Source: Pseudomonas sp. (GTDB taxonomy: Bacteria; Pseudomonadota; Gammaproteobacteria; Pseudomonadales; Pseudomonadaceae). Taken from it: a DNA stretch of 5,453 nucleotides. The stretch lies in the NCBI GenBank assembly GCA_003525045.1, contig DQGF01000332.1, positions 2,089 to 7,541 of the forward strand, read 5' to 3'. The first letter of the stretch is position 1. Each line of letters starts with the position of its first letter. The notes under the pieces are model-generated. The model made no database searches, had not been told where the DNA came from, and worked only from the letters and a program-made list of their open reading frames with translations. Below are positions 1-5,052 of the stretch, in pieces. A program made the translations under genes and the position numbers.

Positions 1-11
1 CCGCTCCCACA
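1..11 (-). repeat. Inverted REP end, left half of a REP doublet (cut by window edge)
   Basis: The bases CCGCTCCCACA are the exact reverse complement of TGTGGGAGCGG at 47-57, the head of the plus-strand REP. This is therefore the head of a second REP in opposite orientation whose body lies left of the window. Two inverted REPs about 35 bases apart are the usual REPIN arrangement in Pseudomonas genomes. Only 11 bases are visible, but the perfect 11-bp match makes chance unlikely. Confidence 0.72.
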
Positions 12-46
12 GTTGATCGCATTTTTCCTGGAGGAACCCGGTCCAG

Positions 47-77
47 TGTGGGAGCGGGCTTGCTCGCGAAGGCGGTG
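47..77 (+). repeat. REP sequence, P. fluorescens-type, right half of a REP doublet
   Basis: The sequence starts TGTGGGAGCGGGCTTGCTCG and continues CGAAGGCGGTG. This matches the well-known extragenic palindromic element scattered through P. fluorescens-group genomes. It contains its own small hairpin (GAGC 52-55 with GCTC 62-65, or GCGGG 54-58 with CTCGC 63-67 using one G-U pair). With the inverted copy at 1-11 it forms a REPIN-like doublet. The spacer between them carries a perfect palindrome, TTCCTGGAGGAA (25-36). Such elements are thought to be moved by RAYT (REP-associated tyrosine) transposases; none is encoded here. The element sits in the gap before flgF, where it does not disturb the putative promoter. 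Confidence 0.85.
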
Positions 78-110
78 GCGGCCATTGCCCAAGACCAAGC
101 CTTGCCACAT

Positions 111-134
111 ACCGGCATAACACCGCCGGTTTTT
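111..134 (+). terminator. Candidate Rho-independent terminator of the operon to the left
   Basis: ACCGGC (111-116) and GCCGGT (125-130) form a perfect 6-bp, GC-rich stem around an 8-base loop. Five Ts follow directly (130-134). This is the minimal form of an intrinsic terminator on the + strand. In Pseudomonas the gene group before flgF is normally flgBCDE, so a terminator here would separate the two operons; the upstream gene is not in the window. The short stem, large loop and T-run broken by C135 make it a weak example. Bases 121-127 (CACCGCC) can instead pair with the REP tail at 71-77 (GGCGGTG). Confidence 0.4.
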
Positions 135-145
135 CGACTTCGAAA
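132..145. promoter_or_regulatory. Palindrome upstream of the flgF promoter, possible activator site
   Basis: TTTCGA (132-137) and TCGAAA (140-145) are a perfect inverted repeat with a 2-base centre. Relative to a transcript start near 241 the centre lies at about -102, a typical distance for the enhancer site of a sigma-54 activator. In Pseudomonas the activator of this class of flagellar operon is FleR. I do not know a FleR consensus that would confirm it, so the assignment rests only on symmetry and position. Confidence 0.25.
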
Positions 146-213
146 CAATCCCTCAATTCCCCCTGAACCCCTCAAACCCTTTGTTTGCCCGGCCCCGCGC
201 CGTCAGAAAAAAG

Positions 214-231
214 TTGGTCTGCAAATTGCTT
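214..231 (+). promoter_or_regulatory. Putative sigma-54 (RpoN) promoter of flgFGHIJK
   Basis: TTGG (214-217) and TTGC (226-229) give the GG-N10-GC spacing required by sigma-54, with TTGCTT at the -12 element as in the consensus. The -24 element, TTGGTCTG, matches the TTGG core and the following G but not the CAC of TTGGCACG. With C229 at -12 the transcript would start near 241, leaving a leader of about 46 bases before the flgF GTG at 287. Known biology supports it: in P. aeruginosa flgFGHIJKL is an RpoN- and FleR-dependent operon. It is the best-placed match in the 286-base leader. Confidence 0.65.
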
Positions 232-274
232 ATCGCTCAGCAGTACAGCACTGGGCGGCAAACGTCCGGCATGC

Positions 275-280
275 AGAGGA
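275..280 (+). promoter_or_regulatory. flgF ribosome binding site fixing a GTG start
   Basis: AGAGGA lies 6 bases before GTG 287 and complements the 16S rRNA tail well. It decides the start: the open frame extends back to 185, but that would place the start ahead of the putative promoter and add 34 residues with no family resemblance. Confidence 0.75.
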
Positions 281-286
281 AAGAGT

Positions 287-1027
287 GTGGACAAGTACCT
301 TTATGTGGCAATGACCGGCGCCAGCCAGAATGCACTGGCGCAGAAGGCTCATGCGAACAACCTGGCGAACATCTCCACCAACGGCTTCCAGAAAGACCTG
401 GAACAGGCGCGTTCGATGCCGGTGTTCGGTGACAGCTTTCCGGCGCGTGCGTTTGCCCTGTCCGAGCGGCCGGCCACCGACTTCTCCCCTGGCGCGCTGG
501 TGCAGACCGGCCGCGACCTCGATGTCGCGGTGCAAGGCAACGGCTGGATTGCCGTGCAGAACCCTGACGGCGGCGAAAGCTATGTGCGCACCGGCAGCCT
601 GAACGTCGACGCCCTCGGCGTGCTGCGGGCTGGCAACGGTATGCCGGTGCTGGGCAATGGCGGGCCGATTGCCGTGCCGCCCGAGCAGCAGATCGAAGTC
701 GGCGAGGATGGCTCCATCAGTATTCGGGCGATGGGCGAGGGGCCTCAGGTGATGGCGCAAGTCGACCGCATCAAACTGGTCAACCCTGACTTCAAGAACA
801 TGACCAAAGGCCTGGACGGTTCGATCCACACCAAGGATGGCCAGCAGGCGCAAGCCGACGCCAATGTCAAGCTGGTGTCCGGATTCCTCGAGTCAAGCAA
901 CGTCAATGCCGTGGAAGAGATGACCTCGGTGCTGGCCCTGGCCAAGCAGTTCGAACTGCACATCAAGATGATGAACACCGCCAAAGAAGACGACCAGGCC
1001 ATGGCTCGGGTCTTGCAGATCAGCTAA
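287..1027 (+). CDS. flgF: Flagellar basal-body proximal rod protein FlgF
   Basis: FlgF forms part of the proximal rod, the periplasmic axle joining the MS ring to the distal rod; it leaves the cell through the flagellar type III export gate and has no cleaved signal peptide. The product is 246 residues, the usual length in Pseudomonas. It begins MDKYLYVAMTGASQN and carries the rod-family N-terminal signature ANNLANISTNGFQ at residues 23-35. The middle segment (about 65-150) contains the LDVAVQGNGW and YVRTGSLNVD motifs shared by FlgE/F/G proteins. The C-terminal helix, about 199-236, starts GFLESSNVNAVEEM. The N- and C-terminal helices pack together in the rod core. The start is GTG, chosen for the AGAGGA site and the conserved MDKYLY beginning. 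It is the first gene of the visible operon, behind a putative sigma-54 promoter. There are no cysteines and no sign of damage. Confidence 0.96.
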   Translation: MDKYLYVAMTGASQNALAQKAHANNLANISTNGFQKDLEQARSMPVFGDSFPARAFALSERPATDFSPGALVQTGRDLDVAVQGNGWIAVQNPDGGESYVRTGSLNVDALGVLRAGNGMPVLGNGGPIAVPPEQQIEVGEDGSISIRAMGEGPQVMAQVDRIKLVNPDFKNMTKGLDGSIHTKDGQQAQADANVKLVSGFLESSNVNAVEEMTSVLALAKQFELHIKMMNTAKEDDQAMARVLQIS

Positions 1028-1036
1028 TTACCAGAA

Positions 1037-1061
1037 CGTCGCGCCGTAAAACAGGCGCACG
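1037..1061 (+). other. Hairpin in the flgF-flgG gap, touching the flgG ribosome binding site
   Basis: GCGCC (1041-1045) pairs with GGCGC (1054-1058) around an 8-base loop. CGT (1037-1039) can pair with ACG (1059-1061) if C1040 is bulged, giving eight pairs. The last G belongs to the flgG GAGGAG site. No T-run follows, so it does not look like a terminator. It could influence flgG translation or protect an mRNA end, or mean nothing. Confidence 0.35.
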
Positions 1062-1072
1062 AGGAGAATCGA

Positions 1073-1858
1073 ATGCTTCCGGCTCTATGGGTTGCCAAAA
1101 CAGGTCTGTCCGCCCAGGACACCAACCTGACGACCATTTCCAACAACCTGGCCAACGTCTCGACCACGGGTTTCAAACGCGATCGCGCCGAGTTCCAGGA
1201 CTTGCTCTACCAGATCAAGCGCCAGCCTGGCGCCCAGTCGACCCAGGACAGCGAACTGCCGTCGGGTCTGCAATTGGGTACCGGTGTGCGCGTCGTCGGC
1301 ACCCAGAAAAACTTCACCGCCGGCAGCCTGCAAACCACCGAGCAACCGTTGGACATGGCCATCGACGGTCGCGGTTTCTTCCAGATCCTGCAGCCGGACG
1401 GCACCACGTCCTACACCCGTGACGGTACGTTCCACCTGGACTCCAACGGCCAGATCGTCAACGCCAGCGGCTTCGCCCTGGAACCGGCGATCGTCATCCC
1501 CAACGACGCCCAGACCTTCACGGTCGGTCGCGACGGCACCGTGTCCATCACCGTTGCCGGCAACCCGGCCGCCCAGGTGATTGGCAACCTGCAAACCGCC
1601 GACTTCATCAACCCGGCCGGCCTGCAGGCAGTGGGCAACAACCTGTTCCTGGAAACCGCTGCCAGTGGCGCGCCGCAGGTCGGCACGCCGGGCCTGGCCG
1701 GTTTCGGCAGCACGCTGCAGAACACCCTGGAAACGTCCAACGTCAGCACCGTTGAAGAGATGGTCAACATGATCACCACTCAACGCGCCTATGAGATGAA
1801 CTCCAAGGTGATTTCCACCGCCGACCAGATGCTCTCGTTCGTCACGCAGAATCTGTAA
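1073..1858 (+). CDS. flgG: Flagellar basal-body distal rod protein FlgG
   Basis: FlgG is the main distal rod subunit, forming the stiff drive shaft that passes through the P and L rings and carries the hook. The product is 261 residues, the normal family length. It shows the rod signature NNLANVSTTGFKRD at 24-37, then the segment at about 44-72 (YQIKRQPGAQ through LPSGLQLGTGV) that is the FlgG-specific insertion compared with the hook protein and makes the rod straight and rigid. The central DMAIDGRGFF and SYTRDGTFHLD motifs follow, and the C-terminal helix starts around 216 (NTLETSNVSTVEEMVNMI, then TTQRAYEMNSKVI). GAGGAG at 1061-1066 precedes the ATG by 6 bases. It is a paralogue of FlgF and FlgK at both ends. 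The sequence is close to what I recall for P. fluorescens-group FlgG. No cysteines. Confidence 0.98.
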   Translation: MLPALWVAKTGLSAQDTNLTTISNNLANVSTTGFKRDRAEFQDLLYQIKRQPGAQSTQDSELPSGLQLGTGVRVVGTQKNFTAGSLQTTEQPLDMAIDGRGFFQILQPDGTTSYTRDGTFHLDSNGQIVNASGFALEPAIVIPNDAQTFTVGRDGTVSITVAGNPAAQVIGNLQTADFINPAGLQAVGNNLFLETAASGAPQVGTPGLAGFGSTLQNTLETSNVSTVEEMVNMITTQRAYEMNSKVISTADQMLSFVTQNL

Positions 1859-1870
1859 TCAAGTCCATGG

Positions 1871-1888
1871 GGCGGCCACGGGGTCGCC
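1871..1888 (+). other. Hairpin in the flgG-flgH gap
   Basis: GGCGGCC (1871-1877) pairs with GGTCGCC (1882-1888), a 7-bp stem with one G-U pair and the 4-base loop ACGG. It lies 12 bases after the flgG stop and 11 bases before the flgH ribosome binding site (GAGGT, 1900-1904). There is no T-run, so full termination is unlikely. A role in mRNA stability, adjusting ring to rod protein output, is possible but unsupported beyond the fold. Confidence 0.4.
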
Positions 1889-1910
1889 AGCAACACCGTG
1901 AGGTAGGGTC

Positions 1911-2606
1911 ATGAATCGCTTTGTATCTGTGCTGGCATTGAGTGGGATCACCGCGCTCGCAGGCTGTGTCGCCCCGCCGCCCAAGCCCAATGACCCTTAC
2001 TACGCCCCGGTGTTGCCGCGCACGCCGCTGCCGGCTGCGGCCAATAACGGCTCGATCTACCAGGCCGGCTTCGAACAGAACCTGTACAGCGACCGCAAGG
2101 CGTTCCGGGTCGGTGACATCATCACCATCACCCTGAACGAGCGCACCCAGGCCAGCAAGAACGCCAACTCGCAAACCGCCAAGAACAGCAAGACCGACAT
2201 TGGCCTGAGCTCGTTTTTCGGGGGTGGCCTGAGCACCAATGATCCAGTGGGCAGCGGTAACCTGAGTCTGGACGTCGGTTACGCAGGCGACCGCGCAACC
2301 AAGGGCGACAGCAAGTCCGGCCAGAGCAACAGCCTGACCGGGTCGATCACGGTGACCGTCGCCGACGTGTTGCCCAACGGCATCATCGCCGTGCGCGGCG
2401 AGAAGTGGCTGACCCTCAACACCGGCGATGAGCTGGTACGGATCGCCGGCCTGGTTCGCGCCGATGACATCGCCACCGACAACACGGTTTCGTCGACCCG
2501 GGTCGCCGATGCGCGCATCACCTATTCGGGCACCGGTGCCTTTGCCGATGCGAGTCAGCCAGGCTGGTTCGACCGTTTCTTCCTCAGCCCGCTGTTCCCT
2601 TTCTAG
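1911..2606 (+). CDS. flgH: Flagellar L-ring lipoprotein FlgH
   Basis: FlgH is the outer-membrane lipoprotein that builds the L ring, the bushing through which the rod turns. The product is 231 residues. The first 18 residues are a lipoprotein signal peptide (basic R3, hydrophobic stretch, lipobox LAGC at 16-19), so C19 becomes the lipidated first residue after signal peptidase II cleavage; the next residue is V, with no inner-membrane retention Asp. Family motifs follow: GSIY (47-50), [13 protein letters not shown] (65-77), [18 protein letters not shown] (163-180), the DDI and [16 protein letters not shown] region (185-209), and the C-terminal GWFDRFF..PLFPF. A GAGGT site at 1900-1904 is 6 bases before the ATG. 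Its TAG stop directly abuts the GTG at the head of flgI. C19 is the only cysteine encoded by any gene in the window. Confidence 0.98.
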   Translation: MNRFVSVLALSGITALAGCVAPPPKPNDPYYAPVLPRTPLPAAANNGSIYQAGFEQNLYSDRKAFRVGDIITITLNERTQASKNANSQTAKNSKTDIGLSSFFGGGLSTNDPVGSGNLSLDVGYAGDRATKGDSKSGQSNSLTGSITVTVADVLPNGIIAVRGEKWLTLNTGDELVRIAGLVRADDIATDNTVSSTRVADARITYSGTGAFADASQPGWFDRFFLSPLFPF

Positions 2607-2610
2607 GTGG
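2605..2610 (+). promoter_or_regulatory. Possible flgI ribosome binding site favouring the TTG 2616 start
   Basis: AGGTGG overlaps the flgH stop codon and lies 5 bases before TTG 2616, differing from AGGAGG at one base. No comparable site stands before GTG 2607, whose upstream bases are CTGTTCCCTTTCTAG. If used, FlgI begins [16 protein letters not shown] start could still work by ribosomes re-initiating at the flgH stop. Confidence 0.45.
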
Positions 2611-3722
2611 CCACGTTGACTCTTAAACACCTGATGGTGGCTGTGTTCCTGATGTCCGCAGCCTTCGGTGCTCAGGCCGAACGGTTGAAGGACATCGCCA
2701 GCATTTCCGGCGTGCGTTCCAACCAATTGATCGGTTACGGCCTGGTGGTCGGGCTCAACGGTACCGGCGACCAGACGACCCAGACCCCGTTCACCTTGCA
2801 GACCTTCAACAACATGCTTTCGCAGTTCGGCATCAAAGTGCCGCCGGGGTCGGGCAACGTGCAATTGAAAAACGTCGCGGCCGTGTCGATCAGTGCCGAC
2901 TTGCCGGCGTTCGCCAAGCCGGGTCAGCAGATCGACATTACCGTGTCCTCCATCGGCAACTCCAAGAGCCTGCGCGGCGGCACCTTGCTGCTGACCCCGC
3001 TCAAGGGCATCGACGGCAACGTCTACGCCATCGCCCAAGGCAACCTGGTGGTCGGCGGCTTCGATGCCGAAGGTCGCGATGGATCGAAGATCACCGTCAA
3101 CGTGCCTTCGGCCGGGCGCATCCCGGGTGGTGCATCGGTCGAACGTTCGGTGCCGAGCGGATTCAACCAGGGCAACAGCCTGACCCTGAACCTCAACCGT
3201 TCCGACTTCACCACCGCCAAACGCATCGTCGACAAGATCAACGACATGCTCGGCCCTGGCGTTGCCCAGGCCATCGACGGCGGTTCGATTCGCGTCAGCG
3301 CGCCACTGGATCCGAGCCAGCGGGTCGACTACCTGTCGATCCTCGAGAACCTCGAAGTCGACCCGGGTCAGGCGGTGGCGAAAGTCATCATCAACTCCCG
3401 CCCCGGCACCATCGTGATCGGCCAGAACGTCAAGGTTTCCCCGGCCGCCGTGACCCACGGCAGCCTGACCGTGACCATCACCGAAGACCCGATCGTCAGC
3501 CAGCCCGGCCCTCTGTCCAACGGGCAGACGGCGGTCGTGCCGCGTTCGCGGGTCAACGCCCAGCAAGAAGCCAAGCCGATGTTCAAGTTTGGCCCGGGCA
3601 CCACCCTCGACGAAATCGTCCGTGCGGTGAACCAGGTCGGCGCCGCGCCGGGTGACTTGATGGCGATTCTCGAAGCGTTGAAACAGGCCGGCGCGTTGCA
3701 AGCCGACCTGATCGTGATCTGA
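2607..3722 (+). CDS. flgI: Flagellar P-ring protein FlgI
   Basis: FlgI is secreted to the periplasm by Sec and polymerises into the P ring around the distal rod in the peptidoglycan layer. From GTG 2607 the product is 371 residues. Residues 1-24 look like a Sec signal peptide (K7 H8, hydrophobic core from about 9, cleavage after A-Q-A), leaving a mature protein starting [11 protein letters not shown], as in other Pseudomonas FlgI. Strongly conserved family blocks include [20 protein letters not shown] (38-57), [33 protein letters not shown], and the C-terminal [19 protein letters not shown]. The start is uncertain: GTG 2607 follows the flgH stop with no gap and has no clear ribosome site, whereas TTG 2616 has AGGTGG 5 bases before it (368 residues, signal peptide kept). 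ATG 2634 would remove the basic end of the signal. The protein has no cysteine, unlike Salmonella/E. coli FlgI. Function is certain; only the exact start is open. Confidence 0.97.
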   Translation: MATLTLKHLMVAVFLMSAAFGAQAERLKDIASISGVRSNQLIGYGLVVGLNGTGDQTTQTPFTLQTFNNMLSQFGIKVPPGSGNVQLKNVAAVSISADLPAFAKPGQQIDITVSSIGNSKSLRGGTLLLTPLKGIDGNVYAIAQGNLVVGGFDAEGRDGSKITVNVPSAGRIPGGASVERSVPSGFNQGNSLTLNLNRSDFTTAKRIVDKINDMLGPGVAQAIDGGSIRVSAPLDPSQRVDYLSILENLEVDPGQAVAKVIINSRPGTIVIGQNVKVSPAAVTHGSLTVTITEDPIVSQPGPLSNGQTAVVPRSRVNAQQEAKPMFKFGPGTTLDEIVRAVNQVGAAPGDLMAILEALKQAGALQADLIVI

Positions 3723-3733
3723 GGACGACGACC

Positions 3734-5035
3734 ATGGACATGCGCAAGGGTGGTTTGGGGGTCAGCAGCAGCGACTCGGGGTCCTATTCGGACCTCAATC
3801 GCCTGAACCAGCTCAAGGTCGGCGACAAGAACAGTGACGGCAACCTGCGCAAGGTCGCGCAGGAATTCGAGTCGCTGTTCCTCGGTGAAATGCTCAAATC
3901 CATGCGCTCGGCCACCGACGCGCTGGGCCAGGACAATCCGCTCAACACCCCGGCGGCCAAGCAGTACCAGGAAATGTACGACCAGCAGCTGGCCGTTTCC
4001 ATGTCCCGCGAAGGCGGCGGCATCGGCCTGGCGGACGTGTTGATGCGCCAGATGGCTAAGAACAAACCACTGGCGCCGGGTGAAGCCGCTGCAGCGTCCG
4101 CCGCCAAGCAGGCGGCCGCGAAAGCCGCCGTGGAAACACCGATTGGCGCCGGGACGGTCGCCACCCACGGACCGCTGTCGCGCCTCAATGGCGAGCGGCC
4201 GTTGTGGGCTTCGCGCTCGGTGAAGTCGGCGGCGAGCGCGGGCGAGGGCGCGCATCACAACGACATGGCGCTGATCAATCAGCGGCGCCTGGCCCTGCCA
4301 CCAAAACTGGCCGACCGTTTGCTCGCCGGACTGGTGCCGTCGGCATCGACCACGGCGCCGTCCGCCACGACGGCGCTGAACAAAATCCAGCTGCCGTCGA
4401 GCACCAACACCGGGTCCGGTCCCCTGTACAACGGCGATTGGCTGACTGCACAAACGGATACCACCTCCAGCGGGCGCCTGCAGATCCATGGTCGTGCCAT
4501 GGCGCAAATCCCCCTGGCACCAGCGAAGAAGGCGTTCAACTCCGCCGACGAATTCGTCAACACCATGCTGCCCATGGCCAAGGAAGCCGCCGACCGCATC
4601 GGCGTCGATCCGCGTTACCTGGTGGCCCAGGCCGCCCTGGAAACCGGTTGGGGCAAATCGGTCATGCGCGCCCAGGATGGCAGCAGCAGCCACAACCTGT
4701 TCGGCATCAAGACCGGCAGCAGCTGGCAAGGCGATTCGGCGCGGGCGATCACCAGCGAATTCAGGAATGGCGAAATGGTCAAGGAGACGGCGCAGTTCCG
4801 TTCCTACGCCTCGTACAAGGACAGCTTCCATGACCTTGTGACGTTGTTGCAATCGAACAATCGTTATCAAGAAGTCGTGAAATCGGCCGATAACCCCGAA
4901 CAGTTTGTGCGCGAGTTGCAGAAGGCCGGTTACGCCACCGACCCGGACTACGCCAGCAAGATTTCGCAGATAGCCAGGCAGATGACCAGTTACCAGAACT
5001 ACGCTGCGGCGGGCGTTTCCACCACGCCTTTATAG
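3734..5035 (+). CDS. flgJ: Flagellar rod-cap protein and peptidoglycan glucosaminidase FlgJ
   Basis: FlgJ caps the growing rod and opens the peptidoglycan so the rod can cross. The product is 433 residues with two domains. The N-terminal rod-binding domain is at about 37-107, with KVAQEFESLFLGEMLKSMRSA at 40-60 and then QYQEMYDQQLAVSM. The C-terminal glucosaminidase domain is at about 268-420. In it, E303 of AALETGWGKS fits the catalytic glutamate (E184 in Salmonella FlgJ), followed by HNLFGIK (320-326), a conserved E342 before the FR.YASY strand, and GYATDPDYASKI (399-410). Between them lies an unusually long, alanine-rich low-complexity linker (about 110-267). Salmonella FlgJ is 316 residues; Pseudomonas proteins are longer, near 400. 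GAGGA at 3721-3725 overlaps the flgI stop and lies 8 bases before ATG 3734; a second ATG at 3740 is less likely. Its 3' end contains a possible sigma-28 promoter for flgK. No cysteines. Confidence 0.97.
   Translation: MDMRKGGLGVSSSDSGSYSDLNRLNQLKVGDKNSDGNLRKVAQEFESLFLGEMLKSMRSATDALGQDNPLNTPAAKQYQEMYDQQLAVSMSREGGGIGLADVLMRQMAKNKPLAPGEAAAASAAKQAAAKAAVETPIGAGTVATHGPLSRLNGERPLWASRSVKSAASAGEGAHHNDMALINQRRLALPPKLADRLLAGLVPSASTTAPSATTALNKIQLPSSTNTGSGPLYNGDWLTAQTDTTSSGRLQIHGRAMAQIPLAPAKKAFNSADEFVNTMLPMAKEAADRIGVDPRYLVAQAALETGWGKSVMRAQDGSSSHNLFGIKTGSSWQGDSARAITSEFRNGEMVKETAQFRSYASYKDSFHDLVTLLQSNNRYQEVVKSADNPEQFVRELQKAGYATDPDYASKISQIARQMTSYQNYAAAGVSTTPL
4867..4893 (+). promoter_or_regulatory. Putative sigma-28 (FliA) promoter inside flgJ, driving flgK
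   Basis: TCAAGAAG (4867-4874), 11 bases, then GCCGATAA (4886-4893). The -10 element is a perfect match to the flagellar sigma-28 consensus GCCGATAA. The -35 element carries TCAAG, the form common in Pseudomonas (enteric consensus TAAAGTTT), and the 11-base gap is the enteric optimum. Transcription would begin near 4900, about 150 bases before the flgK ATG. In Salmonella, flgKL has a late sigma-28 promoter in addition to readthrough from the operon. The caution is that these bases also encode FlgJ residues (…KSADN…), so coding constraint could create the match. Confidence 0.5.
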
Positions 5036-5052
5036 GCATAAGGGTCTGAATC

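Noticed and set aside
257..270. Third GG-N10-GC spacing just before flgF (CGGCAAA...CGGC)
   Set aside because: The -12 box is poor (CGGC in place of TTGC) and the transcript would start near 282, after the flgF ribosome binding site.
185..286. Extended flgF start at ATG 185
   Set aside because: It would begin ahead of the putative sigma-54 promoter and add 34 residues that do not resemble the family. GTG 287 has a good ribosome site and gives the conserved MDKYLY start.
48..314. Small plus-strand open frame of 88 codons across the leader
   Set aside because: It starts inside the REP sequence, crosses the putative terminator and promoter, overlaps flgF in another frame and has no plausible ribosome site.
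356..391. DNA similarity between flgF (356-391), flgG (1142-1177) and flgK (about 5119-5154)
   Set aside because: It encodes the shared NNxANxxTxG(F/Y) signature of axial proteins. This is old paralogy within the rod/hook family, not a recent repeat.
658..672. Second sigma-54-like match, TGGCGGG-N4-TTGC, inside flgF
   Set aside because: It has the GG-N10-GC spacing and even a slightly better -24 box, but it lies mid-gene with no gene starting near it. Such matches are common by chance in GC-rich coding DNA.
230..853. Minus-strand open frame of 207 codons opposite flgF, and a similar 232-codon one at 1085-1783 opposite flgG
   Set aside because: Both lie in codon register with the real genes and follow from the same lack of TTA, CTA and TCA codons.
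1842..3701. A 619-codon open frame on the minus strand opposite flgH and flgI
   Set aside because: Its codons line up exactly with the sense codons of flgH and flgI. Stops in that register would need TTA, CTA or TCA sense codons, all rare in this GC3-rich genome. The frame is a by-product of codon bias; its product is rich in Arg, Gly, His and Asp and has no recognisable domain.
3368..4870. A 500-codon open frame on the minus strand opposite the end of flgI and most of flgJ
   Set aside because: It has the same cause over flgJ, where it is in codon register. The conserved FlgJ domains on the + strand fully account for the sequence, and the minus product is unlike any family I know.
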